In this document: positions 51,643-58,717 of the stretch, one piece after another
Numbering within the stretch: the first letter of the stretch is position 1
Layout of the letters: each line of letters starts with the position of its first letter
Origin: Flavobacterium resistens
GTDB lineage: Bacteria; Bacteroidota; Bacteroidia; Flavobacteriales; Flavobacteriaceae
DNA length: 64,000 bases
Direction: 5' to 3'
NCBI RefSeq assembly: GCF_900182645.1
Contig: NZ_FXTA01000004.1
Coordinates: 186,001-250,000, forward strand
The notes under the pieces: model-generated
Databases searched by the model: none
What the model was told of the DNA's origin: nothing
The model's input: the letters and a program-made list of their open reading frames with translations, nothing else
Made by a program: the position numbers and the translations under genes

Positions 51643-51781
51643 AAACACATAGAAACATAGTATTCTTAGTGTGTAAAAGGCGTTTCACTTGTGCAAACAA
51701 ACATAGACATAGCTATGTGTGAAAGCTGGCTTTTTAAATTATTCTTTCCGAAGATTAAAAAATCTATGTTTCTATGTGTTT
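51643..51781. repeat. TIR-flanked intergenic element, copy 2
   Basis: This 139-bp element has 18-bp perfect terminal inverted repeats (51643-51660 and 51764-51781). It is the reverse complement of the element at 38938-39089, with a shared 16-bp inner word at 51675-51690. It contains no ORF. Confidence 0.8.
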
Positions 51782-51789
51782 TAAAAAAA

Positions 51790-52464
51790 TCAATCCAATT
51801 TATAATTATAACCAATCTGTAAATAAAAAGGAATCAACGGCTCTGATTTAAAATCTTCGGTAATAACTTTTCCAGCTCTTAAAGTCAAATCGCTTCGGGC
51901 AAAAGAATAACCACCCTGAATTCCAAAGTTGAAATTTCCTCCTGTTGTGGGTTCAAACCAGCCATTTTTCACATCGGGATAAACTTCTTTATAGATGTCG
52001 GAATGTTTAAAATGTGTTACAATGGCTTTATCAAAACCAAATTCGCCTGCGACAAACCATTTTGGTTTATAATAACCAATTGTCGTTGAAGCATCGGCAC
52101 CAAAATTCTGCAAAGTCAATAACGGATTTTCATATCGTCTGTAAATTCCATGAATTGCGGCATTAAAACGGAAATTTTTAATTTGGAAAACATTTATTTG
52201 TCCGCCAATTTTCGTTTTAAAATCATCAAAAATAACTTCGCCAGATGCTAAAGAAATTGAGCTTTCCAAAATAATTGGCATTTTGGTTTTTAAATGATAG
52301 CCGTAACTAAATCCGTAAACAAAACTATATTCCCAACCTGCATTTGCATTTAAAATGTGTTTTTCATTGTTTTTGAGATTTTCCCAATTAATGTTTTGGG
52401 CTTGTGAGAAATTAGATGTGAAAAGTGAAATGAGAAAAGTGATAAATACTAGTATTGCTTTCAT
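51790..52464 (-). CDS. Exported beta-barrel-like protein, unknown function
   Basis: This 224-aa protein has the signal peptide MKAILVFITFLISLFTSNFSQAQ. Its mature part has alternating hydrophobic strands and Gly/aromatic residues (WEYSFVYGFSYGYHLK, IGYYKPKWFVAGEFGFD, and the final PFYLQIGYNYKLD). This is consistent with a small outer-membrane beta-barrel; the family was not recognised. The start ATG 52464 lies 5 bp after the stop of the upstream hydrolase gene, and the frame extension that overlaps that gene is not signal-like. It is very probably cotranscribed with the hydrolase. It ends only 8 bp from the TIR element. Confidence 0.75.
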   Translation of the reverse strand: MKAILVFITFLISLFTSNFSQAQNINWENLKNNEKHILNANAGWEYSFVYGFSYGYHLKTKMPIILESSISLASGEVIFDDFKTKIGGQINVFQIKNFRFNAAIHGIYRRYENPLLTLQNFGADASTTIGYYKPKWFVAGEFGFDKAIVTHFKHSDIYKEVYPDVKNGWFEPTTGGNFNFGIQGGYSFARSDLTLRAGKVITEDFKSEPLIPFYLQIGYNYKLD

Positions 52465-52469
52465 GGCAG

Positions 52470-53462
52470 TTATTTTAATTCGTTTAAATACTTCAGGACA
52501 ATCGGATGCACATTTTCCCATTTGAAATAAATCATTTCATGACCGGTTCCTTTTACTTCTGAAATTTCTGAATTAGGGAAATAAGCGGCTTCTTTTTGGG
52601 CAAACCTTAAACCATAAGATTGATTTAATTCTCCGTATAAAAACAAAACTTTAGTAGTGTATTGGTTGAGGTTTGTGGTAAAATCAAAACCATCATTTTC
52701 GGCGATATCGGTGAAACTTTCTAAAACTGTTGTGCCAATTCTCCAAAAAGGCGACGGTCCGGGAATGCCTTCTTTATTGCCTTTTGCATAAGAGAAACTC
52801 GAAGAAATTCCGTATTTATAATCCAGAATTTCATGTTGATTTTCTTTTCCGGTCAAAAATTGATCAGCGTATAAAAGATTGCTGGTAACTTCAGAAAAAA
52901 TATTGATTTTACGGCTCATTTCGCCATAATCATCCAAAAGTTGTTTGTTTAATCCTCCTGGTTCAGCAAGAATTAATCCGTCGATTTTATCAGGATAGGA
53001 ATTGACATACGCCGCTCCCAGCATTGCGCCCCAGGAATGTCCAAAAAGAAAAATTTTCTGATTTGGAAAAGTACGATAATATTGAATCACTTCTGTAAGA
53101 TCATCTAAAACCAGCTGAATGGAATAACTGTTTTTGTCATGTCTTTTTGATAATCCAGAACCGCGCTGATCGTAAAAAATCACATAATAACCTTCATTGG
53201 CGAGTTGTTGTACATTGAGTCCGTTTCGATAATCAGAGCCAGGACCGCCGTGAAGAAATACCAACATCGGGTTGTTTGGATTGCCAAAAGTTTCTGCGTG
53301 AAGCTGTGTTCCGTTAATAAAAATAGAAGGTAATGAAGAATCCTGATCGACCGTTTTTGGAACTAGATTCCCAACTCCGTCAATTTCATTTTCATTTTCG
53401 CATCCAAGAAAAAAGAAAATTGAAATGGCTATTACAGCTGAATATAACATCTTATTTTTCAT
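52470..53462 (-). CDS. Alpha/beta-hydrolase lipoprotein (proline iminopeptidase-like)
   Basis: This 330-aa lipoprotein has a signal sequence ending in FLGC (Cys 21). The alpha/beta-hydrolase fold has the oxyanion motif LVFLHGGPGSD, as in proline iminopeptidases and haloalkane-like enzymes. The nucleophile is S143 in LFGHSWGAMLGAAY, an acid lies near LFLYGEL, and the His is in GTGHEM. HGGPG plus DQRGSGLS is typical of the prolyl aminopeptidase group, but the true substrate is unknown. The TTG at 53489 overlaps the variant promoter box CATCTTTG (53494-53487), so ATG 53462 is the start. It heads a two-gene operon with the beta-barrel-like protein. Confidence 0.85.
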   Translation of the reverse strand: MKNKMLYSAVIAISIFFFLGCENENEIDGVGNLVPKTVDQDSSLPSIFINGTQLHAETFGNPNNPMLVFLHGGPGSDYRNGLNVQQLANEGYYVIFYDQRGSGLSKRHDKNSYSIQLVLDDLTEVIQYYRTFPNQKIFLFGHSWGAMLGAAYVNSYPDKIDGLILAEPGGLNKQLLDDYGEMSRKINIFSEVTSNLLYADQFLTGKENQHEILDYKYGISSSFSYAKGNKEGIPGPSPFWRIGTTVLESFTDIAENDGFDFTTNLNQYTTKVLFLYGELNQSYGLRFAQKEAAYFPNSEISEVKGTGHEMIYFKWENVHPIVLKYLNELK

Positions 53463-53486
53463 TGCATAATTTTTTAAAATTTTATG

Positions 53487-53494
53487 CAAAGATG
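53487..53494 (-). promoter_or_regulatory. Hydrolase promoter, near-consensus -7 box
   Basis: The minus strand reads CATCTTTG, 7 of 8 to TAnnTTTG, 24 bp before the ATG at 53462. Confidence 0.4.
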
Positions 53495-53580
53495 TTGTTC
53501 AAACTAATGGTAATCGCCCCAACTTGTAAGGTGGTTCTTTTTTTAAAGATGCTAAGTTTTTTTGTGGTGAAATTTGCTCG

Positions 53581-53588
53581 CAAAGGTA
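53581..53588 (-). promoter_or_regulatory. Second candidate -7 box for the hydrolase operon
   Basis: The minus strand reads TACCTTTG, a perfect match 118 bp before the ATG at 53462. The CTAAG repeat block 53538-53556 lies between this box and the gene. Confidence 0.45.
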
Positions 53589-53672
53589 TGAAGTTATATT
53601 GCAACAGATTTTAGGATTAAAATGATTTAAAAATCTGTTTAAATCTCCGGAATCTGCAAGAAACAAAAAAAC

Positions 53673-54773
53673 CTATTTCAAATACTCAGAAGGAGAAAGT
53701 CCGGTTGCTTTTTTGAAGTTTCGGTTAAAAGCTGTTTTTGAATTAAATCCGCATTCAAAAGCGACTGAAAGCAAAGTGAATTTTTGATTTTCGGGTAAAA
53801 TAATCAGTTTTTTGAATTCTTGTACGCGTTGTGAATTTATGTAATCGTAAAAGTTTTTTTCCTCGGCAGAATTGATGACTTGAGAAAGGACATTTGAATG
53901 AATATTTAATTTTTGAGATAAATCGGCTAAAGTCAAATCTGGATTTTTATATAATTTTTCATTCGTCATAATCTGAGTTAATTTTTGATGTAAAAGTTGT
54001 AATTCAGAGTTGGTCAAACTTGATTTTTCGTATTTTATTTTTTCAGATGAATTTTCAGTTTCGATATTTTCTATAGAAGAAATATTAGGAATTTTGTTTT
54101 CAGATAAGGCCTGATTCGTGAAAATCCCAACTTGCTTTATCCCGAAATAGCCAATGAAAATCAGATAAAAAACAACAAATGAAAAAATATATTCATCATT
54201 AAATAAAATAACGACGAGCCAGATAATGCTTGAGCCGAGAATTAAATATTGTAGCCAGCGCAAATTGATTTTTTCAGTAGAAGAAAAAGCTTCAGAAATG
54301 TTTTTTCGATGTTTTGAAAGTTTTCGAAGCGAAAGTAAAGCATACGTGATTCCCGAAATTAAAATGGCACTGTATAAAATCAGAATCAGATTTTCATATC
54401 CTTTTCCTTCGTTTTGAAAAACCTTTAATTTCTCCTCAAAAGAAAGTTCAAAAAACGGAATGAGAATTAAACATGCCATTATAAAAGGCAAAAAGTGCAA
54501 AAGATTGTATTTTTTATGCTGATTCTGATTTGTCAATGCCGAAGTATATAAAAACAAAAATGGCCCTTGCAGCAAAGGCATTGGCAATTCAAAACCTAAT
54601 AAATATGGAAATGAAGCAAAATCATTTTTATAATGCAGATAATACAAAAACAAGTGAAAGCCTGTAAAAAACAGCCAAAATGCCAAAATTTTATCAGCTT
54701 CGCTTTTATCTTTTTTGCTTGCCAGAATCACAACCAGAAAAAAGGTAATTATAATGCCTGTCAGGTACAACAT
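53673..54773 (-). CDS. Membrane-anchored AraC-family transcriptional regulator
   Basis: This 366-aa protein has an N-terminal half with about seven hydrophobic helices (residues 1-215), beginning MLYLTGIIITFFLVVILAS. A linker and a C-terminal AraC DNA-binding domain follow (about 265-366). The first HTH is LTLADLSQKLNIHSNVLSQVIN, written here as LADLSQKLNIHSNVLSQ. The second contains FECGFNSKTAFNRNFKKATGLSPSEYLK. Such 7TM-AraC proteins are common in Flavobacteria and sense unknown membrane or lipid signals. It lies upstream of, and in the same direction as, the hydrolase operon with a ~180-bp gap, so it may control it. No ligand can be inferred. Confidence 0.9.
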   Translation of the reverse strand: MLYLTGIIITFFLVVILASKKDKSEADKILAFWLFFTGFHLFLYYLHYKNDFASFPYLLGFELPMPLLQGPFLFLYTSALTNQNQHKKYNLLHFLPFIMACLILIPFFELSFEEKLKVFQNEGKGYENLILILYSAILISGITYALLSLRKLSKHRKNISEAFSSTEKINLRWLQYLILGSSIIWLVVILFNDEYIFSFVVFYLIFIGYFGIKQVGIFTNQALSENKIPNISSIENIETENSSEKIKYEKSSLTNSELQLLHQKLTQIMTNEKLYKNPDLTLADLSQKLNIHSNVLSQVINSAEEKNFYDYINSQRVQEFKKLIILPENQKFTLLSVAFECGFNSKTAFNRNFKKATGLSPSEYLK

Positions 54774-54920
54774 ATTGGTTTTGATTTTGGTGAAATCGGT
54801 TATTGGAAATTTGAGGCAATATAATTTATTTTGACCAGATTTTTATAGCGTGTTTATTGCTAAAAGGTAAAGTTTTTAAAGTAAAATCATTCATTTACAC
54901 GATAATAACTTTTTCGGAGT

Positions 54921-54950
54921 TTTGACAGGAACTTATTTTAAGTAACTTTG
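54921..54950 (+). promoter_or_regulatory. Promoter of the Panacea gene pair
   Basis: TTTG (54921-54924), 18 bp, then TAACTTTG (54943-54950) is a near-ideal Bacteroidota promoter, with 22 bp from the -7 box to the ATG. Confidence 0.75.
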
Positions 54951-54972
54951 AAAAAACAATAATTCTAAGAAA

Positions 54973-55431
54973 ATGGCTTATAATCCTACTACGGTGGCCA
55001 ATTATTTTATAGGAAAATATTCTAAAACGGGAAATTTGACGCCTATGAAAATAATTAAACTGACTTACATTGCGTACGGTTGGTATCTTGCATTGACCAA
55101 TAAAGAAGAACGATTGATTGATGAAAAACCTATTGCGTGGGATTTTGGCCCGGTTTTTCCATCTTTATATTACAGCATCAAACAATACAAAAAGAATATT
55201 ATTACGGAGCGAATTCCAAATCCGGTTAAAAATGAAAAAATTTCAACGGATGATGAGAAATTCTTAGATAAAATATGGGATTTGTACGGGCGTTTTGACG
55301 GAATTTATTTGAGCGCTTTAACACATACAGAAGGAACGCCTTGGACTAAAGTGTATCAAAAAGACACGAACGCCGTGATTTCTGATGACGATATTTACGA
55401 CCATTATAAAACCAAACTTAAACCGATTTAA
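54973..55431 (+). CDS. Panacea-domain (SocA/DUF4065) protein, candidate antitoxin
   Basis: This 152-aa protein fits the Panacea domain (formerly DUF4065, as in SocA and GepA). Landmarks are the N-terminal VANYFIGKY, the core LTPMKIIKLTYIAYGWYLAL, IAWDFGPVFPSLYYSIKQY, and the C-terminal LSALTHTEGTPWTKVY. Established knowledge: Panacea antitoxins (PanA) neutralise many unrelated toxins, including small membrane proteins, and some adapt toxins to proteases. The next gene starts 1 bp after this stop and encodes a two-TM protein, the arrangement expected for a PanA-PanT pair. It has its own strong promoter and is not part of the flanking units. The antitoxin role is inferred. Confidence 0.85.
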   Translation: MAYNPTTVANYFIGKYSKTGNLTPMKIIKLTYIAYGWYLALTNKEERLIDEKPIAWDFGPVFPSLYYSIKQYKKNIITERIPNPVKNEKISTDDEKFLDKIWDLYGRFDGIYLSALTHTEGTPWTKVYQKDTNAVISDDDIYDHYKTKLKPI

Positions 55432-55432
55432 G

Positions 55433-55792
55433 ATGGCCCTAGATCTTAACCGAATTTCAATTGACAGTTATTCAGCGCTTACTCCTGAAGATTTAACAAA
55501 TGCCAGAGCTCAAAATCAGATTCTTGAAGACCGTTTAGGAAATGCAAGAATTGGCCGCTTTTTAGAAGATACAAAACTGAGAAGACATTTGACTTATATC
55601 TTCTCGTTTATTATTTTTTTGTGGCTGGCTTCGGTAATTTCGATTTTATATTTTAATGGAAATTTGCTGCATCTTAATCTTTCAGAAAACGTTTTGATTA
55701 CTTTACTCACCACTTCAAGTGTCAATGTAATTGGGATGATGCTTATTATCTTGAAGAACTTGTTTCCAAAACCAATTACTGATTCAGAATAA
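55433..55792 (+). CDS. Small two-TM protein, candidate Panacea-linked toxin
   Basis: This 119-aa protein does not match any family I recognise. The first ~50 residues are soluble and polar (SIDSYSALTPEDLTNARAQN). Two transmembrane segments follow, about residues 53-74 (YIFSFIIFLWLASVISILYF) and 83-110 (VLITLLTTSSVNVIGMMLIIL), then a short tail. I chose ATG 55433, which follows the Panacea stop by 1 bp. The frame's upstream start lies inside that gene. Membrane toxins paired with Panacea antitoxins are known to depolarise membranes, so this is a toxin candidate. No activity can be shown from sequence. It ends 9 bp from the convergent cvpA stop, with no terminator visible. Confidence 0.75.
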   Translation: MALDLNRISIDSYSALTPEDLTNARAQNQILEDRLGNARIGRFLEDTKLRRHLTYIFSFIIFLWLASVISILYFNGNLLHLNLSENVLITLLTTSSVNVIGMMLIILKNLFPKPITDSE

Positions 55793-55801
55793 AATTTAAA
55801 A

Positions 55802-56347
55802 CTATTCTTTTTCAGTTTTCGAGCTTTCTTCCGATTTTTTCGTTTGCTCTTTTTTGAAACTTTCGTACCATTTTTCGATTGAAGGATATACAAAAGCCGC
55901 AACCTTTTTCACCGGATTGTAAAAAAAAGATTTGTCTAAAGTTTCTTGTTTGGCAAAAGTATTGTTGAAGTTTATTTTTTCGAATAAAGCAATGAAAATA
56001 CTCAGAATCAAAATGGTTTTTAAAACTCTGAAAAATCCGCCACCCAGTTTATTCATCCAGCCCAACATAGCGAAATCAGCTATTCCGGTTAATATTTTGG
56101 CTAAAAAGTAAACACCAATTACAACCAAAATAAAAGTTAGGATAAAAGCAGTAATTTGAATATTTGTTGGATTCCAGGAAACGTGCTTTGAAATCATTCC
56201 GGTTAATAATGATGAAAATTTAATCGCCAGATAAATTCCTAATAACAAAGAAATAAAAGAAGCAACTTCTACAAAAAGGCCATTTTTTATGCCTTTGTAT
56301 AAACTATAACATAAAAGTGCTCCTACTATAATATCAAAAAAACTCAT
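55802..56347 (-). CDS. cvpA: CvpA family membrane protein
   Basis: This 181-aa inner-membrane protein has four hydrophobic helices in the first ~130 residues. The typical CvpA opening is DIIVGALLCYSLYKGIKNG, and GWMNKLGGGFFRVLK is the conserved cytoplasmic loop. A charged, Lys/Glu/Ser-rich tail (KKEQTKKSEESSKTEKE) follows. The family is known from colicin V production and envelope homeostasis, but its molecular role is not settled. The ATG at 56347 follows a TATCTTTG promoter box by ~27 bp. It converges on the Panacea pair with only 9 bp between stops. Confidence 0.9.
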   Translation of the reverse strand: MSFFDIIVGALLCYSLYKGIKNGLFVEVASFISLLLGIYLAIKFSSLLTGMISKHVSWNPTNIQITAFILTFILVVIGVYFLAKILTGIADFAMLGWMNKLGGGFFRVLKTILILSIFIALFEKINFNNTFAKQETLDKSFFYNPVKKVAAFVYPSIEKWYESFKKEQTKKSEESSKTEKE

Positions 56348-56373
56348 ATTTTGGTTTGGTGTTTAATGAGGCG

Positions 56374-56381
56374 CAAAGATA
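56374..56381 (-). promoter_or_regulatory. cvpA promoter -7 box
   Basis: The minus strand reads TATCTTTG-CGCC, 26 bp before the ATG. Confidence 0.65.
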
Positions 56382-56487
56382 TATTTTTTTTGAGGTTCAT
56401 AGGTTCAATGAAACAAAGGTTCAGAGGTTTTTTATAGTGCTTTTTTGGTATGTGTTTATTTTTTTAGGTGCAATGTAGTGAACTATG

Positions 56488-56495
56488 TATCTTTG
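56488..56495 (+). promoter_or_regulatory. -7 box upstream of the 118-aa protein gene
   Basis: TATCTTTG is followed by CA. It implies a leader of about 90 nt that contains the hairpin 56515-56560. Confidence 0.6.
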
Positions 56496-56514
56496 CAATT
56501 CAAATTTAGAGTTC

Positions 56515-56560
56515 AGATTGCGATTCTGCCCCCTCAGAATAGATTTTTAATCAGCAATCT
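56515..56560 (+). other. Leader hairpin with C-rich loop
   Basis: Outer arms AGATTGC (56515-56521) and GCAATCT (56554-56560) enclose ATTCTG/CAGAAT (56523-56528 with 56535-56540), with a CCCCCT loop. It lies in the predicted 5' leader of the 118-aa protein gene. No known riboswitch class was recognised. Confidence 0.5.
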
Positions 56561-56590
56561 AAAATCTACAATCTAAAATCATAAATCAAA

Positions 56591-56947
56591 ATGTCTAGAG
56601 ATACACAACTTAAAGAGCGATGGGAAAAGCTCGTTGATATACTTTCAAATCAATTTTCGCAAGGCGAAGATCTGGATTTGGATGCCATAATTTACCTTAT
56701 TGGAGTTCAGGAATTCGGGAAAATACACCGCGAATTCAAAAAAGATGAAAAACTGAACTTAATGCACATCGCCATATGCCGATTATTGGAACCTTACGGA
56801 TTTTACGAATTCGAATACTTTGATGAAGACGGATGGCCACATTACAAAGTAAAAGAGCAATTACCACCATTGAAAGCCGGCGAACAATCGGTTTTGATGA
56901 AAGAAGCTATTGTAAGTTATTTTTTAGAAAGAAACCTTATCGAGTAG
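56591..56947 (+). CDS. Conserved hypothetical cytosolic protein, 118 aa
   Basis: I do not recognise a named family. The protein is acidic and soluble, with no signal peptide or membrane segment. Visible elements are a helical start (LKERWEKLVDILSNQFSQGEDL), IIYLIGVQEFG, a central LMHIAICRLLEPYGFYEF and DEDGWPHYK. The last ~30 residues are again helical. It looks like a small folded all-alpha plus strand protein. The gene has its own TATCTTTG promoter with a structured leader and lies 123 bp before pheS, which has a separate promoter, so it is probably monocistronic. Confidence 0.75.
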   Translation: MSRDTQLKERWEKLVDILSNQFSQGEDLDLDAIIYLIGVQEFGKIHREFKKDEKLNLMHIAICRLLEPYGFYEFEYFDEDGWPHYKVKEQLPPLKAGEQSVLMKEAIVSYFLERNLIE

Positions 56948-57040
56948 TTTTTAGCTACAGAGATAGTCGTAGGTTTATAGAATTATTGATTTGAAAACTG
57001 AAAACTGTGACTGTGACTAGACACTTTAAACTAAAAACAC

Positions 57041-57048
57041 TAAATTTG
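57041..57048 (+). promoter_or_regulatory. pheS promoter -7 box
   Basis: TAAATTTG lies 22 bp before the pheS ATG. No leader peptide or T-box is visible in the short leader. Confidence 0.6.
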
Positions 57049-57070
57049 TATTCTCAAGAACCGAAGGAAA

Positions 57071-58090
57071 ATGATAGATAAGATAAAAGTACATATAGAG
57101 GAAGCAAAAGCCTTTAATGAGAAAAATAAAGAATCTTTAGAGCAATTCCGAATTAAATATTTAGGAAGTAAAGGGTTATTAAAAGAACTTTTTACTGAGT
57201 TTAAAAATATTCCAAATGATCAGAAAAAAGATTTTGGACAAGTAATCAATACTTTAAAAGCTGTTGCTGAAGAAAAAGTTAGAGTTATTCAGGAAGAGCT
57301 TGAAAGCAAAGAAGAAATTAAAGGTGCTTTTGGTGATTTGACTCGTGCTGCTGAGCCAGTAATTGTAGGATCTCGTCACCCAATTTCGATTGTTAAAAAT
57401 CAGATTATAGATATTTTTGCTAATATTGGATTCAATGTTTCTGAAGGTCCGGAAATTGAAGACGACTGGCATAACTTTACTGCTTTGAACTTGCCAGAAT
57501 ATCATCCTGCGCGTGATATGCAGGACACATTTTTCATTCAGACAAATCCTGATGTGCTGTTGCGTACGCATACATCATCTGTTCAGGTTCGTTATATGGA
57601 AAACCACAAACCGCCAATCCGTACGATTTCGCCAGGACGTGTTTTCCGTAATGAAGCAATTTCATCTCGTTCACATTGTATTTTCCATCAAGTGGAAGGT
57701 TTGTATATTGACAAAGATGTTTCTTTCGCCGATTTGAAGCAAACGTTACTTTATTTTACAAAAGAAATGTTCGGAAAATCAAAGATTCGTCTTCGTCCAT
57801 CATATTTTCCATTTACAGAACCAAGCGCTGAAATAGATATTTATTGGGGATTAAAAACCGAAACAGATTACAGAATCACAAAAGGAACTGGTTGGTTGGA
57901 AATTGGAGGTTGCGGAATGGTAGATCCAAACGTTCTTAAAAACTGCGATATCAATCCAGATGAATACAACGGATTTGCTTTCGGAATGGGAGTAGAGCGT
58001 ATTGCAATGCTTTTATACCAAATTGGCGATATCAGAATGTTTTATGAAAACGATGTTCGTTTCTTAGAGCAGTTTAAATCAAATATTTAA
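57071..58090 (+). CDS. pheS: Phenylalanine--tRNA ligase subunit alpha
   Basis: This 339-aa catalytic subunit charges tRNA-Phe. It has an N-terminal coiled coil (about residues 1-85), then the class II core: GSRHPISIVKNQI, GFNVSEGPEIEDDWHNF, motif 2 with ISPGRVFRNEAISSRSHCIFHQVEG, and motif 3 with GFAFGMGVERIAMLLY. The FPFTEPSAE segment contributes to the Phe pocket. The beta-subunit gene pheT is not adjacent, which is usual in Bacteroidota. It is followed by an unknown gene 79 bp downstream. Confidence 0.98.
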   Translation: MIDKIKVHIEEAKAFNEKNKESLEQFRIKYLGSKGLLKELFTEFKNIPNDQKKDFGQVINTLKAVAEEKVRVIQEELESKEEIKGAFGDLTRAAEPVIVGSRHPISIVKNQIIDIFANIGFNVSEGPEIEDDWHNFTALNLPEYHPARDMQDTFFIQTNPDVLLRTHTSSVQVRYMENHKPPIRTISPGRVFRNEAISSRSHCIFHQVEGLYIDKDVSFADLKQTLLYFTKEMFGKSKIRLRPSYFPFTEPSAEIDIYWGLKTETDYRITKGTGWLEIGGCGMVDPNVLKNCDINPDEYNGFAFGMGVERIAMLLYQIGDIRMFYENDVRFLEQFKSNI

Positions 58091-58103
58091 AAAATAAGTT
58101 ACT

Positions 58104-58164
58104 AGTGAATAGTGATTAGTGAAGAGCTTTCTTTCTAATCACTATTTACTTTTTACTATTCACT
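58104..58164. repeat. Nested inverted repeats of TAGTGAATAG type
   Basis: AGTGAATAGT (58104-58113) pairs with ACTATTCACT (58155-58164), and AGTGATTAG (58111-58119) with CTAATCACT (58135-58143). The words match the 14-bp tandem repeat at 48841-48919. Confidence 0.7.
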
Positions 58165-58168
58165 AAAA

Positions 58169-58576
58169 ATGAAAAAAGATATAATAATTCCAGAAGTCGA
58201 AAACGTATTTCTTGCAGCAGTGCAGGAGTGGAGTGACGATTTTATGGAAAAAGTATGGTACGCTTATTTAGTAAACGATAGCGACTTTAATTTAGACAGC
58301 GTAATGGTAGTTTCAAAAGCATTTGGAACTATTGATGGTGAAATGAAAAAAACTTCGATTCTGCGTCATGCATTTGTTGAAGTTCCTTCGGTTTCTGTTG
58401 TTAAAATCGAAATGATTGAGAAAAGCCTTTTGGTTTTGAATAATGAATTCATGGTGACTTTCTTCATTGGAAATACTTTATACGACAAGAAATTCATCTT
58501 TAAATCGAACCTAATCAACGAAAATAATACGGAAGAAGTGCCGATTTTGTTTGTTGAAGGGGTTATGGTGAAGTAA
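58169..58576 (+). CDS. Conserved hypothetical protein, 135 aa
   Basis: I do not recognise a family with a known function. The protein is soluble with no signal peptide. It appears mainly beta-stranded (VWYAYLVNDSDFNLDSVMVVSKAFG, VSVVKIEMIEKSLLVLNNEFMVTFFIG, FIFKSNLI) with repeated short acidic turns, resembling a single compact beta domain. It lies 79 bp after pheS, separated by nested inverted repeats, and ends at a bidirectional terminator. It may be read through from pheS, since no perfect -7 box is seen in the gap. A link to translation is only positional. Confidence 0.7.
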   Translation: MKKDIIIPEVENVFLAAVQEWSDDFMEKVWYAYLVNDSDFNLDSVMVVSKAFGTIDGEMKKTSILRHAFVEVPSVSVVKIEMIEKSLLVLNNEFMVTFFIGNTLYDKKFIFKSNLINENNTEEVPILFVEGVMVK

Positions 58577-58620
58577 AGAAGCAAGAAGCAAGAAGAAAGA
58601 CTTGTTCTATTACAAATAAA

Positions 58621-58654
58621 AAAGAGCCAAACTGAATTTCAGTCTTGGCTCTTT
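58621..58654. terminator. Bidirectional terminator
   Basis: AAAGAGCCAA (58621-58630) pairs with TTGGCTCTTT (58645-58654), plus an inner ACTGAA/TTCAGT stem with one bulge. It lies between convergent genes. Confidence 0.85.
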
Positions 58655-58717
58655 CTCTTTATTCTATTTCGATGAAGTTTTTCTTCTTGTTTCTTTCTTC
58701 TTGTTTCTCTAAAAAAA

